A stretch of 64,000 nt of DNA. Source: Streptomyces diastatochromogenes (lineage in GTDB: Bacteria; Actinomycetota; Actinomycetes; Streptomycetales; Streptomycetaceae). The notes under the pieces are model-generated. The model had not been told where the DNA came from. It ran no database searches and saw only the letters and a program-made list of their open reading frames with translations. The position numbers were made by a program, and so were the translations under genes. Positions 9,344 to 18,931 of the stretch are shown here, in pieces; position 1 is the first letter of the stretch, and each line of letters begins with the position of its first letter. Location of the stretch: positions 6,262,001 to 6,326,000 of the forward strand of contig JAPTYK010000001.1 in the NCBI GenBank assembly GCA_026913215.1, in the 5' to 3' direction.

Positions 9344-9657
9344 ATGTTGCGAGGCGTGGGGCAGAGACGAGTGACCGGCGAGGGCGTGGACCCCAGGGTG
9401 GTCGAACTGCGGTCCGCCGTGTCCCGGTTGCGGCGCGAACTGGCCGCTCACCGGGCCGAGTTCGCCGACCGGGCGATCGCCGAGAACGAGCTCGCCGCGC
9501 TGGACGCCATGGCGCTCAGCGGCGATCCCGAGGTACGGCGGCTGCGCCGCTCCCTGCTGATCGTCGCCGGCTGCGTCGGGTCCGTCAGCGCCCTCGCCGA
9601 GGGCCTCGCGGGGTCCGCCGCGCCGTCGAACTCTTCGGCCCGCCGCCTGCCGCCTGA
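9344..9657 (+). CDS. DUF5955 family protein, small, one frame break
   Basis: ATG 9344 (MLRGVGQRRVTGEGVDPRVV). The protein is about 104 aa after restoring one G near 9610 (GCGGGGTCC), ending VRRAVELFGPPPAA and TGA 9657. It has a helical Arg/Leu/Ala pattern (ELRSAVSRLRRELAAHRAEF, AIAENELAALDAMA) and a short hydrophobic stretch RSLLIVAGCVGSVSALAEG. This matches the Streptomyces DUF5955 pattern as I recall it; the function is unknown. It is divergent from the MocA-like gene across a 195-bp spacer. Confidence 0.6.
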
Positions 9658-9691
9658 GCAGAGGAACGGCCGCCCGGTCGGCAGGACCGCC

Positions 9692-9768
9692 GCCCCTGCC
9701 CGATCAGCCGCTCCGCCGCCCCTGCCCGATCGGCAGGACCGCCCCCTGCCCGATCGGCAGAACCGCCG
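9692..9768. repeat. Imperfect 24-26-bp repeat, three copies
   Basis: CCTGCCCGATC occurs at 9695, 9721 and 9745, each followed by GGCAG/AGCCG and a CCGC tail. The three direct copies fill the gap between the convergent DUF5955 and response-regulator genes. No function is evident. Confidence 0.7.
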
Positions 9769-9769
9769 C

Positions 9770-10394
9770 TTACCGCCTGATCAGCCGCCGGGCCGTCGCC
9801 GTCGCCACCGCCGCCGTGCGCGAGTCCACGCCCAGCTTCGCGAAGATGTGGACCAGGTGGGACTTCACCGTCGCCTGGCTCAGGAAGAGCGCCTTGCTGA
9901 TCTGCTGGTTCGACAGGCCCTCGCCGACCAGCTGGAGGACCTCCAGCTCGCGCTTGGTCAGGGCCTCCGCGGGGTCCGCATCCGGTCCATCAGCCGGTGC
10001 GCCACCGCCGGGGCGAGCGCCGACTGGCCGGCCGCCGCCGTCCGGACCGCCGCCGCCAGCTCCTCCGGGGCGCGTCCTTCAGGAGGTAGCCGGAGGCGCC
10101 CGCCTCCACCGCCGCCAGGATGTCCGCGTCCGTGTCGTACGTCGTCAGGACGAGCACCTTCGGGCCGCCGGGGACCGCCGTGATCGCCGCCGTCGCCTCC
10201 GAGCCGTGCATCCCGGGGCCGAACTGCAGGTCCATCAGGACCACGTCCACGTCCCCGGCGGCGGCCAGCTCCACCGCGCGCTCGGCGGTGGCGGCCTCCG
10301 CGACCACGGCGAAGTCCGGTTCGGTGTCGAGGACCGCGCGCAGGCCCGCCCGCACCACCGGGTGGTCGTCGGCGAGGAGGAGTCGGATGGTCAT
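9770..10394 (-). CDS. LuxR (NarL)-type response regulator, frameshifted
   Basis: ATG 10394 (MTIRLLLADDHPVVRAGL). Receiver domain: acidic pocket ADD, phospho-acceptor in VVLMDLQFGPGMHGSEA, Thr in VLTTYDTDADI and Lys in YLLKDAP. After breaks near 10070 and 9970 (C runs) comes a LuxR helix-turn-helix: LTKRELEVLQLVGEGLSNQQ, then ISKALFLSQATVKSHLVHI and FAKLGVDSRTAAVATATARR, stop at 9770. About 208 aa. Its start is 3 bp after the stop of the kinase gene, so the two form an operon. Targets are not known. Confidence 0.88.
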
Positions 10395-10397
10395 GCT

Positions 10398-11554
10398 TCA
10401 GGCTCCAGCGGGGAGGGGGAGGGAGACGGCGACGGCGGTGCCCTGGCCGGGCGCCGCCTCGACGGTGAACGTGCCGCCCAGCGACTCCGCGCGCGAGCGC
10501 ATCGCCGGAAGCCCGAAACCGCCGTCGGAGGAGGGGCGCACGGAGACGGGGTCGAAGCCCTGACCGTCGTCGACCACGTCCAGGGTCACCGACGCGTCCA
10601 TGAAGGAGAGGGTGATCTCGGCCCGGGAGGCCGAGGCGTGCCGCACCGTGTTCGCCAGCGCCGACTGCGCGATCCGCAGCAGCGCCACCTCGTACGGGGT
10701 CGGCAGCTCGACCGGTGTGCCGCTCACCGAGAAGCGGACCCGGGGCGCGGGCCCGGCCGGCTCGCACAGCCGCTCCAGGGCCGCCGCGAGGGAACCGTGC
10801 TCCAGGTCCGGCGGCGAGAGCGCCCGGACGAAGCGACGCGCCTCCGCCAGGTTGTCCTGCGCCGCCTCGCGCGCCCGGCCGATGTGCCCGGCGGCGGGGA
10901 GTCCGGCGGGAGCACCCGCTCGGCCGCCCGCAGCAGCAGCTGGATCGAGGACAGGCCCTGCGCGAGCGTGTCGTGGATCTCCCGCGCGAGCCGCTCCCGC
11001 TCGGCGAGCGTCCCCGCGTGCCGCTCCGCCGCCGCCAGCTCCGCCCGCGTCTCGATCAGCTCCTCGATGAGCCGCCGCCGCCGCTCGCTCTCCCGGTACA
11101 GGGCCTGGTAGCCGAGGACGGTCGCCACCGCGACCGCCGCGCCGAGCAGCGGCCCGATGAAGACCCCCGGGTTGAGCGGGGCGCCGTGTCCCACGTACGA
11201 GAGGATCGCCGCGCCCGCCGTCAGCGCCACCACCGGCAGCGACCAGCGGTCGGGGAGCAGGTGCAGCTGGAGGAAGTACAGGGGGAAGGCCAGCCAGAGG
11301 GCCTCCGGGGTGGACCAGAGCAGCACGAGCCAGGACGCTCCGAGGACCGCCAGCCAGACGGCGGCGCCCCGCTGCGAGTTCCGCACGGTCGGCAGGTACG
11401 AGCCCGCCGCGTAGACCAGGCCCGTGACCACCGCCAGCACCGTCCCGGTGGTCGAGTGCGCCTGGACCGCCGCCAGGACGAGCAGGCCGGCCATGAGGAG
11501 GTGCAGACAGAGACGCAGGGCGCGCAGGACGGGGGTGAGCGAGCGTGGATCCAT
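10398..11554 (-). CDS. Sensor histidine kinase (HisKA_3, NarL class), one frame break
   Basis: ATG 11554 (MDPRSLTPVLRALRLCLHLL). About six N-terminal membrane segments (LMAGLLVLAAVQAH, TVLAVVTGLVYAAGSYL, WLAVLGASWLVLLW and others) precede a coiled coil (RESERRRRLIEELIETRAEL). The dimerisation/phospho-acceptor motif is ERERLAREIHDTLAQGLSSI, with the His in EIHD. The ATPase domain has ALANTVRHASA (N box), VDDGQGFDP and GGFGLPAMRSRAESLGG. One break occurs near 10900, between PPDSPP and the GHIGRAREAAQDNLAEARRF region. It pairs with the regulator downstream. It is divergent from the ABC exporter genes, a common arrangement for regulating such exporters. Confidence 0.88.
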
Positions 11555-11666
11555 GATTCCTCCAGCGTAGACAGCGGGAGACAATCCGGACTCAACCGAA
11601 AGTTTGATACCGGAGCAATCCGTGGCGCGATGCCCGCGGGGCACCGCGCGGACCACTCTGGTCAGC

Positions 11667-12742
11667 ATGTTCGTGGCATGGAGAGACCTGAGATTCGCCA
11701 AGGGGCGTTTCACCCTCATGGGCACCGTGATCGTGCTGATCACGCTGCTCGTGGGACTGCTGTCCGGGCTGACCGCGGGACTCGCGCGAGAGAACATCTC
11801 CGCGATCACCGGTCTGCCCGCCGACCGGCTGGCCTTCGCGGCTCCGCCGTCGGGGCAGTCGGCCTCCTTCACCAATTCGACGGTGACGGAGGAGCAGTGG
11901 AGCGGATGGGCGAAGCGGCCCGGTGTGACGGGGGCCGACCCGCTCGGCATCCGTACCCTCAACGCCGTCGCCGGGGAGCACACCGCCGCGGTCTCCGCCT
12001 TCGGTACGGAGCCGGACGCGGGTCTCGCTCCCGCGAAGGTCGGCGCGGGAAGGCCGTCCTGTCCGAGTCGGCCGCGGAGGAGCTGGCCGTGGGCGCCGGG
12101 GACACCGTCCGCCTCGGCCCGCTGGAGGTCACCGTCACGGCGGTCTCCGGCGACGCCTCGTACAGCCACACCCCCGTGGTGTGGACCTCGCTCGACGACT
12201 GGCAGAAGGTCGGCCGCAACGGCACCGCCCCGGAGCGGGAGGCCACCGTCATCGCGCTGAGCGGCGACGGCGTCGACTGGGCCGCCGGCGACAAGGCGGC
12301 CGGCACCGAGGCCCGCACCCTCGACGGCGCGCTGACCGCCATAGGGTCCTACCAGTCCGAGAACGGCTCGCTCCAGCTGATGCGCGGCTTCCTCTTCGCG
12401 ATCTCCGCGCTCGTCATAGGAGCCTTCTTCACCGTCTGGACCATCCAGCGCAGTGGTGACGTCGCCGTCCTCAAGGCGCTCGGCGCCTCCACGCCGTACC
12501 TCCTCAAGGACGCCCTCGGGCAGGCCGTCCTCATGCTCACCGCCGGCACCCTGCTCGGCACCGCGCTCGCGGTCGGCCTCGGCGCCCTCATCAGCGGCGG
12601 GAACGTGCCCTTCGTGCTCGAACCGCTGACGGTCCTCGGCCCGGCCGGCGTGATCATCGTCCTCGGTGTCCTCGGCGCCGCCCTGTCCATCCGGCGGATC
12701 ACCGCCGTCGACCCCCTCACCGCCCTCGGGAGCGCCCGATGA
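11667..12742 (+). CDS. ABC exporter permease (MacB/FtsX type), one frame break
   Basis: ATG 11667 (MFVAWRDLRFAKGRFTLMGT). One N-terminal membrane helix (TVIVLITLLVGLLSGLTAGL), a large extracytoplasmic domain, then three C-terminal helices (FLFAISALVIGAFFTVWTI, AVLMLTAGTLLGTALAVGLG, VIIVLGVLGAALSI) give the FtsX/MacB topology. The segment DVAVLKALGASTPYLLKDAL is the characteristic coupling motif. The frame breaks near 12045 (GTCGGCGCGGGAAGG). TGA overlaps the start of the ATPase gene (ATGA at 12739). Likely exports a lipid, peptide or antibiotic-like compound under the neighbouring two-component system; the substrate is unknown. Confidence 0.88.
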
Positions 12743-13419
12743 GCCTCGTCCTCGACGCCGTCACCCTGACCTACCCCGACGGCGACGGCCGGCTCACCGC
12801 CCTCGACGCCGTCTCCCTCACCGTCCCCGCCGGTACGCTCACGGCCGTCGTCGGCCCGTCCGGCTCCGGCAAGTCCAGCCTGCTCGCCGTCGCCGCCACC
12901 CTGGTGACCCCGGACGAGGGCCGGGTCGTCGTCGCCGGTACGGACACGGCGTCGCTCACGCCGGCCGCCAAGGCGGAGCTGCGCCGGGAGCGCATCGGGA
13001 TCGTCTTCCAGCAGCCGAACCTGCTGCCCTCGCTGAGCGCGGTGGAGCAGCTCCAGGTGATGGCCCACCTCTCCGGGCGCGGGCCGAAGGCGGTCCAGGG
13101 CCGGGCGATGGACCTGCTCGACGCGGTGGGTCTGGCGGACCAGGCGCACCGGCGGCCGCACCAGCTGTCGGGCGGCCAGCGGCAGCGGGTCAACATCGCG
13201 CGGGCGCTGATGAACGAGCCGTCCGTGCTCCTCGTCGACGAGCCGACGAGCGCCCTCGACCACGAGCGGGGCGCGGCGGTCATGGACCTCCTCGCCACGC
13301 TGACGGCCGAGCGGGGCACGGCGACGGTGCTCGTCACCCACGACCGCACCCACCTGGCCCGCACCGACCACACGGTGACCGTCCAGGACGGCCGCCTGAC
13401 GGATTCAGTACGGGCCTGA
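12739..13419 (+). CDS. ABC exporter ATP-binding protein (MacB/LolD type)
   Basis: Intact 226 aa. Walker A GPSGSGKS at 39-46, Q-loop VFQQPNLLPSLS, signature LSGGQRQR at 143-150, Walker B VLLVDEP at 163-169, H-loop LVTHDRTH. The short LolD/MacB-type ATPase pairs with the FtsX-like permease just upstream, with overlapping start and stop codons. It powers export from the cytosolic face of the membrane. The stop codon lies in the first unit of a 21-bp repeat. Confidence 0.93.
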   Translation: MSLVLDAVTLTYPDGDGRLTALDAVSLTVPAGTLTAVVGPSGSGKSSLLAVAATLVTPDEGRVVVAGTDTASLTPAAKAELRRERIGIVFQQPNLLPSLSAVEQLQVMAHLSGRGPKAVQGRAMDLLDAVGLADQAHRRPHQLSGGQRQRVNIARALMNEPSVLLVDEPTSALDHERGAAVMDLLATLTAERGTATVLVTHDRTHLARTDHTVTVQDGRLTDSVRA

Positions 13420-13495
13420 GCCCCGGAGGTAGGGGCCTGAGCTCCGGAGGTAGGGGCCTGAGCCCTGGAGGTACGGGCCTGAGCCCCGGAAGGCG
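13412..13495. repeat. 21-bp tandem repeat, four units
   Basis: Four adjacent 21-base units of the form GGGCCTGAGCCCCGGAGGTAG (some divergence in units 2-4) run from 13412 to 13495. The TGA of the ABC ATPase gene is in unit 1. Each later unit repeats GCCTGAG, so the 3' untranslated region carries the stop-codon context in four copies. Units are a whole number of codons. Confidence 0.9.
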
Positions 13496-13550
13496 GGGCC
13501 GGGCCGGGAGCCACGGCGCTCGGGCCCGTCAGCCTTCGTCGGCAGGACCC

Positions 13551-13588
13551 CAGAGGCGCCGCCGGGACTTCTCCCGGCGGCGCCTCTG
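13551..13588. terminator. Bidirectional terminator, 17-bp perfect stem, CTTC loop
   Basis: CAGAGGCGCCGCCGGGA (13551-13567) pairs perfectly with 13572-13588 around a CTTC tetraloop. It sits between the rightward ABC exporter operon and the leftward allR gene, so it can serve both. Confidence 0.88.
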
Positions 13589-13614
13589 TGTCGGCCGCGA
13601 CCGCTCCGGCGGCC

Positions 13615-14420
13615 TCAGGCCTGGTTGTTGCCCGCCGTGTTGGCCAGGGCCGCCGACAGCTCGCGTGCCACTTCCTGGAGGATCGGGACGATCTTCTCGG
13701 TGGCCGCCTCGGTGACCCGGCCCGCCGGGCCGGAGATGGAGATGGCGGCGGCGGTGGGGGAGTCGGGGACGGAGACCGCGAGGCAGCGGACTCCTATCTC
13801 CTGCTCGTTGTCGTCGACCGCGTAGCCCGTCTCGCGGACCGCGACGAGCGCGTCGAGGAAGCCGTCCGGGGTGGTGATGGTCTTCTCGGTCGCGGCCGGC
13901 ATGCCGGTGCGGGCGAGCAGCGCCCGCACCTCCTCCGCCGGGGTGTGCGCGAGGAGCGCCTTGCCGACGCCGGTGGAGTGCGGCAGGACCCGGCGGCCGA
14001 CCTCGGTGAACATGCGCATCGAGTGCTTGGACGGCACCTGGGCGACGTACACGATCTCGTCGCCGTCGAGCAGGGCCATGTTCGCCGTCTCGCCGGTCTC
14101 CTCGACGAGCCGCGCCAGGTAGGGGCGGGCCCAGGTGCCGAGGAGGCGGGAGGCGGACTCGCCGAGCCGGATGAGCCGGGGGCCGAGCGCGTAGCGGCGG
14201 TTGGGCTGCTGGCGCACGTAGCCGCAGGCGACGAGGGTGCGCATCAGGCGGTGGATGGTGGGAGCGGGAGTCCGCTGCTGGCGGAGAGCTCGCTCAGCCC
14301 GACCTCGCCCCCGGCGTCGGCCATCCGCTCCAGGAGGTCGAAGGCGCGCTCAAGGGACTGGACGCCCCCGCTCGCGGCGGGTTTGGCGGCGTCGGTGGTG
14401 CTGGCGCTGGACGTCGGCAC
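13615..14420 (-). CDS. allR: IclR-family regulator of allantoin genes (AllR-like), one frame break
   Basis: The best start is GTG 14420, with GAAAGGA 6-12 bases upstream. An Ala/Ser-rich tail leads into the winged helix (VQSLERAFDLLERMADAGGE, VGLSELSASSGLPLPTIHRL, then MRTLVACGYVRQQPNRRYAL). The IclR effector domain follows, with LARLVEETGETANMALLDGD, MRMFTEVGRRVLPHSTGVGK and GYAVDDNEQEIGVRCLAV. One C is missing near 14267 (CCCACC read as CCACC). The repaired length is 268 aa. It is divergent from allB, and its spacer contains inverted repeats. In S. coelicolor the IclR regulator in this position represses ureide genes; equivalence here is inferred from context. Confidence 0.85.
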
Positions 14421-14747
14421 GTCAACGGTCCTTTCGGGGCAGGCGGGCAAGGCAGCAGCCTACCGGGCCGTCGGCCGGGGCACACGGCCCCGGTCCTGGC
14501 GTCAGCGCCGGTCAGGGGTGTTTGTCCGGTGTCGGTGACGGCCCGGAGCGGTCCGGGCCCGGCTCGCATGTGCGGAGCTACGTTCTACTGTACGGAATCC
14601 TGATTCCACTTTGTGGAAAGCTCTAAGTCGGGTTCGTCGACGGCCGATGCTGGAAGTCTGCCCTTGACGACCCGTCGCCCGGAAGTGAACACTCCTTTTC
14701 AACAGTTCGTTGAAATTCCCGTTGAAGTGCTGGAAGAAGGGGTACGG
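14421..14747. promoter_or_regulatory. allR-allB divergent control region (327 bp, no gene)
   Basis: This non-coding spacer holds GGAATCCTGATTCC (14594-14607), overlapping the perfect inverted repeat TTCCACTTTGTGGAA (14604-14618). Eighty bases further is the perfect TTCAACAGTTCGTTGAA (14698-14714), followed at once by ATTCCCGTTGAAG. A ribosome site GAAGAAGG precedes the allB GTG at 14748. It is markedly A+T richer than its surroundings. I see no small gene in it. The repeats are candidate binding sites for the divergent IclR-type protein. Confidence 0.75.
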
Positions 14748-16081
14748 GTGGACGTCAACCTGGTCCTGCGTTCGACACGCGTCATCACCCCCGAGGGGAC
14801 GCGTCCGGCGTCGATCGCCGTTTCCGGTGGGACGATCGCGGCCGTGTTGCCGTACGAGGCGGAGGTGCCGGCCGGTGCCCGTCTGGAGGACGTCGGTGAC
14901 GACGTCGTGCTGCCGGGTCTGGTCGACACCCATGTGCACGTGAACGATCCGGGCCGTACCGAGTGGGAGGGCTTTGGACGGCCACCCGTGCGGCGGCGGC
15001 GGGTGGTATCACGACGCTGCTGGACATGCCGCTGAACTCGCTGCCGCCGACCACCACGGTGGAGCACCTGCGGGTCAAGCAGGAGGTGGCGCGGGCCAAG
15101 GCGCACATCGACGTGGGTTTCTGGGGCGGTGCGCTGCCGGACAACGTCAAGGACCTGCGGCCCCTGCACGACGCGGGTGTGTTCGGTTTCAAGTGCTTCC
15201 TGTCGCCCTCGGGGGTGGAGGAGTTCCCGGAGCTGGACCAGGAGCAGCTGGCGAACTCGCTGGCGGAGATCTCCGGTTTCGACGGGCTGATGATCGTGCA
15301 CGCCGAGGACCCGCACCACCTGGCGGCGGCCCCGCAGCGGTCGGGCGGCGCGTACGCCGACTTCCTGGCCTCGCGTCCCCGGGACGCGGAGAACACGGCG
15401 ATCGAGAACCTGATCAACCAGGCCCGCCGGCTGGACGCCCGGGTGCACGTGCTGCACCTGTCGTCCTCCGACGCGCTGCCGCTGATCGCGGCGGCGAAGG
15501 CCGAGGGCGTCAAGGTCACCGTGGAGTCCTGTCCGCACTTCCTCACGCTGACCGCTGAGGAGATCCCGGACGGCGCCACCGAGTTCAAGTGCTGCCCGCC
15601 GATCCGCGAGGCCTCCAACCAGGACGCGCTGTGGCAGGGCCTGGCGGACGGGACCATCGACTGCATCGTCTCCGACCACTCTCCGTCCACCACCGACCTG
15701 AAGACCCCGGACTTCGCCTCGGCCTGGGGCGGGATCTCCTCCCTCCAGCTGGGTCTGCCCGCGATCTGGACCGAGGCGCGGCGTCGTGGGTTCGATCTGA
15801 CGGACGTGGTGCGCTGGATGTCGCTGGGTCCGGCGCGGCTGGCGGGTCTGGACCGCAAGGGTGCGATCGAGGCCGGCCGGGACGCCGACTTCGCGGTCCT
15901 CGACCCGGACGCGACGTTCACGGTCGACCCGGCCGGTCTGGAGCACCGCAACCGGATCACCGCCTACGCGGGCAAGACCCTCAACGGTGTGGTCACCGCG
16001 ACCTGGCTGCGCGGCCGGAAGATCGCGGACCACGGCACCCTCACCGAGCCCACCGGCCGCCTCCTCGAAAGGAACAACTGA
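14748..16081 (+). CDS. allB: Allantoinase, one frame break
   Basis: GTG 14748 ([20 protein letters not shown]). It hydrolyses allantoin to allantoate in the cytosol. The amidohydrolase metal site is [17 protein letters not shown], with a candidate carboxylated Lys in [17 protein letters not shown]. Other metal or catalytic residues lie in [27 protein letters not shown] and IVSDHSPS. One G is missing at about 14976 (TTTGGACGG for TTTGGGACGG); repaired length 444 aa, normal for the family. The stop is one base before the alc GTG start, so the two are cotranscribed. The inverted repeats upstream suggest IclR-family control. Confidence 0.93.
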
Positions 16082-16082
16082 C

Positions 16083-17198
16083 GTGTCGTCCATACCCAGC
16101 TTCACCGGTGACGCCAGCCCCTACGGCGGCGGCGACCCGTACGCCGACTACCGGACGGCCGACTTCCCTTTCACCCAGTACGCGGACCTCGCCGACCGGC
16201 GGCTCGGCGCGGGTGTCGTCGCGGCCAACGACGAGTTCTTCGCCGAGCGCGAGAACCTGCTGAAGCCCGAGGCCGCCGAGTTCGACCCCGAGCACTTCGG
16301 CCACAAGGGCAAGATCATGGACGGCTGGGAGACCCGCCGCCGCCGCGGCGTCTCGGCCCAGCAGCCGCACCCCACCGAGGACGACCACGACTGGGCCCTC
16401 GTACGCCTCGGCGCGCCCGGCGTCGTCCGCGGCATCGTCGTCGACACCGCCCACTTCCGCGGCAACTACCCGCAGGCCGTCTCCGTCGAGGCGACCTCCG
16501 TGGCCGGCTCGCCGTCGCCCGAGGAGCTCCTCGCCGACGACGTGAAGTGGACGACGCTCGTCCCGCGCACCGCCGTCGGCGGCCACGCCGCCAACGGCTT
16601 CGCCGTCGACGTCGAGCAGCGCTTCACGCACCTGCGCGTCAACCAGCACCCCGACGGCGGCATCGCCCGCCTCCGCGTCTACGGCGAGGTCGCCCCCGAC
16701 CCGGCGTGGCTCGGCGTCCTCGGCACCTTCGACCTCGCGGCCCTGGAGAACGGCGGCCAGGTCGAGGACGCCTCGGACCGCTTCTACTCCCCGGCCACCA
16801 ACACCATCCAGCCGGGCCGCTCCCGCAAGATGGACGACGGCTGGGAGACCCGCCGCCGCCGCGACAAGGGCAACGACTGGATCCGCTACGGCCTGGTCGC
16901 CGAGTCCGAGATCCGCGCCGTCGAGATCGACACCGCCTACCTCAAGGGCAACAGCGCCGGCTGGGCCGCCCTCTCCGTCGCGGCCGAGGGCTCCGAGGAC
17001 TGGACCGAGATCCTGCCCCGGACCCGCCTCCAGCCCGACACCAACCACCGGTTCGTCCTCGACGCCCCGGCGGTCGGCTCCCGCGTCCGGATCGACATCT
17101 ACCCGGACGGCGGCATCTCCCGCCTCCGCCTCTTCGGCTCCCTCACGGAGGCCGGCACGGCGCGGCTGACCGCCCGCCACCAGGAGCTCGGCGGCTGA
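16083..17198 (+). CDS. alc: Allantoicase
   Basis: Intact 371 aa from GTG 16083, one base after the allB stop. It cleaves allantoate to ureidoglycolate and urea, the step after allantoinase. The internal duplication of the family is visible: MDGWETRRRR and MDDGWETRRRR in the two halves, paired with HPDGGIARLRVYGEV and YPDGGISRLRLFGSL. Each half is a jelly-roll domain. Metal-binding His and Glu residues occur around VVDTAHFRGNYP and EIDTAYLKGNSAGW. Two hairpins follow the stop. Strong call. Confidence 0.95.
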   Translation: MSSIPSFTGDASPYGGGDPYADYRTADFPFTQYADLADRRLGAGVVAANDEFFAERENLLKPEAAEFDPEHFGHKGKIMDGWETRRRRGVSAQQPHPTEDDHDWALVRLGAPGVVRGIVVDTAHFRGNYPQAVSVEATSVAGSPSPEELLADDVKWTTLVPRTAVGGHAANGFAVDVEQRFTHLRVNQHPDGGIARLRVYGEVAPDPAWLGVLGTFDLAALENGGQVEDASDRFYSPATNTIQPGRSRKMDDGWETRRRRDKGNDWIRYGLVAESEIRAVEIDTAYLKGNSAGWAALSVAAEGSEDWTEILPRTRLQPDTNHRFVLDAPAVGSRVRIDIYPDGGISRLRLFGSLTEAGTARLTARHQELGG

Positions 17199-17215
17199 CC
17201 GGCTCCCCCTGAACT

Positions 17216-17282
17216 GGGCGGGTACGACACCCCGCCCGGCCCGCGAGGGCGCACCGACCCGACAGCACCGGTGCGCCCTCGC
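17216..17282. terminator. Tandem hairpins after alc
   Basis: GGGCGGG (17216-17222) pairs with CCCGCCC (17231-17237). Then GCGAGGGCGCACCG (17243-17256) pairs perfectly with 17269-17282. They lie between the convergent alc and SDR genes and probably end both transcripts. Confidence 0.8.
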
Positions 17283-17299
17283 GCCTTCCTCCTCCACGG

Positions 17300-18038
17300 T
17301 TACGCGGCGTGCCCGCCGTCCACCGAGAACTCGGCGCCCGTCACGTACCGGCCGCCGGGGCCCGCGAGGAAGGCGACCATCGCCGCCACCTCGTCCGGGG
17401 TGCCGAAGCGGCCGAGCGCCGTCATGGCGGCCTGCCCCGGGGCGTACGGTCCGTCCGCCGGGTTCATGTCGGTGTCGACGGGGCCGGGGTGGACGATGTT
17501 CGCCGTGATGCCGCGCCCGCCCAGCTCCCGCGCGAGCGCCTTCGTCAGGCCGATCAGGGCCGCCTTGCTCATCGTGTAGAGCGTCCCGCCGGGGCCCGGC
17601 ACCCGCTGGGTCATGCAGGTGCCGATCGTGACGATCCGGCCGCCTTCGGAGAAGCGCGCGGCGGCCGCCTGCGAGGCGAGGAAGGCCGCCCGGACGTTCA
17701 CCGCGAGGACCCGGTCCACGTCCGCGAGGAGAGCGACTCCAGTGGACCGAGGACGCCCGCGCCGACGTTGTTCACCAGGACGTCGAGGCGCCCGAGGGCG
17801 TCCGCCGCCCACTCCACGGCGCCCGCCGCGTCCCCGGCGTCGGCCGCGTCCGCCCGCAGGGGCAGCGCCTTGCGGCCGGCCGCCTCGATCCGCGCGGCGA
17901 CCTCCCGGGCCCGCGCCTCGTCCTGGACCCAGGTGAAGGCCACGTCGGCGCCCTCCCGGGCCAGCCGCACCGCCGTCGCCGCGCCGATCCCCGGCTGCCG
18001 CCCGTGACCAGGACCGCCGTGCCGTTCATCGTGGACAT
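17300..18038 (-). CDS. Short-chain dehydrogenase/reductase, two frame breaks
   Basis: ATG 18038 with GGAGG seven bases upstream. The NAD(P) motif is VLVTGGSRGIGAATAVRLA after restoring a base near 17995. LDVLVNNVGAGVLGPLE holds the NNxG motif. A second base is missing near 17733, before VDRVLAVNVRAAFLASQ. The catalytic Tyr-x3-Lys is in GTLYTMSKAALIGLTKAL, with the C-terminal RYVTGAEFSVDGGHAA. The repaired length of 246 aa is typical of the classical SDR family. Oxidoreductase of unknown substrate. Confidence 0.85.
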
Positions 18039-18208
18039 GCCGAAACCTCCGTGAGAAGCACCAAGTGGTTGCGGGTTCAATGAAAGTCGGCGGGGCGCCC
18101 CGACGCTGGCGGCCATCGGACACCGACCCCTCACCGATGAGTTCCGCCCGGCGGCACGGTCAGAGCTTCCAGGACACGATGGTCCGGAGAACAGAAAGGG
18201 CATCCGCC

Positions 18209-18817
18209 ATGGCCACGCTCAGCCTCACCCAGTTCCTCACCCTCGACGGCGTCATCCAGGCACCCGGCGGCCCCGAGGAGGACCCCAGCGAGGGCTTCGA
18301 GCACGGCGGCTGGTCCGCGCCGTTCGACGACGAGGACTTCGGACGGCGCGTCACCGAGATCTTCGCCCGCCCGACGGCCTTCCTGCTCGGCCGCCGCACC
18401 TACGACATCTTCGCGGGCTACTGGCCCCGGCAGACCGACCCCGACAACCCCGTCGCCACCAAGCTCAACGCCCTCCCCAAGTACGTCGCCACCACCACCC
18501 TCACCTCGGCGGACTGGGAGAACACCACCCTGCTCCGCGGCGACGTCGTCAAGGAGGTCACCGCCCTCAAGGAGAGCCTCGACGGCGAGATCCAGATGCA
18601 CGGCAGCGCCGGCCTCGCCCGGACCCTCCTCGACCACGACCTCATCGACACCCTCCACCTGCAGGTCTTCCCCGTGGTCCTCGGCACCGGCCGCCGCCTC
18701 TTCTCCGACGGGGTCCGCCCCACCGCCTTCCGCCTCACCGACGCGCGCGTCACCAGCACGGGCGTCACCCTCCACACGTACGAACTGGCCGGCCGCCCCA
18801 CGTACGGCAGCTTCTGA
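18209..18817 (+). CDS. Dihydrofolate reductase (RibD C-terminal) family protein
   Basis: Intact 202 aa; ATG 18209 with AGAAAGGG upstream. TLSLTQFLTLDGVIQAPGGP, LLGRRTYDIFAGYWP, VVKEVTALKESLDGEIQMHG and LIDTLHLQVFPVVLGTGRRL are the standard blocks of the stand-alone RibD-C/YyaP-like 'dihydrofolate reductase family' proteins. They share the NADPH-binding DHFR fold but are usually not folate enzymes. Physiological substrate unknown. It is divergent from the SDR gene and may share its spacer as promoter region. Confidence 0.85.
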   Translation: MATLSLTQFLTLDGVIQAPGGPEEDPSEGFEHGGWSAPFDDEDFGRRVTEIFARPTAFLLGRRTYDIFAGYWPRQTDPDNPVATKLNALPKYVATTTLTSADWENTTLLRGDVVKEVTALKESLDGEIQMHGSAGLARTLLDHDLIDTLHLQVFPVVLGTGRRLFSDGVRPTAFRLTDARVTSTGVTLHTYELAGRPTYGSF

Positions 18818-18931
18818 GCGGGGCGGAAGGAAAGGTGTAGCCGCCACGGGCCCGCCCGGGTACGGTGATCGCTCCGAGTGCGAGCCGCCGAAGTCTCCAC
18901 CCCGCCCCTGAAGTTGGAGAACCGGCCCGCG

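Noticed and set aside
10715-12742. 675-codon plus-strand frame through the histidine kinase gene
   Set aside because: Its first half is antisense to the kinase and lacks motifs; only the part after about 12040 matches the ABC permease.
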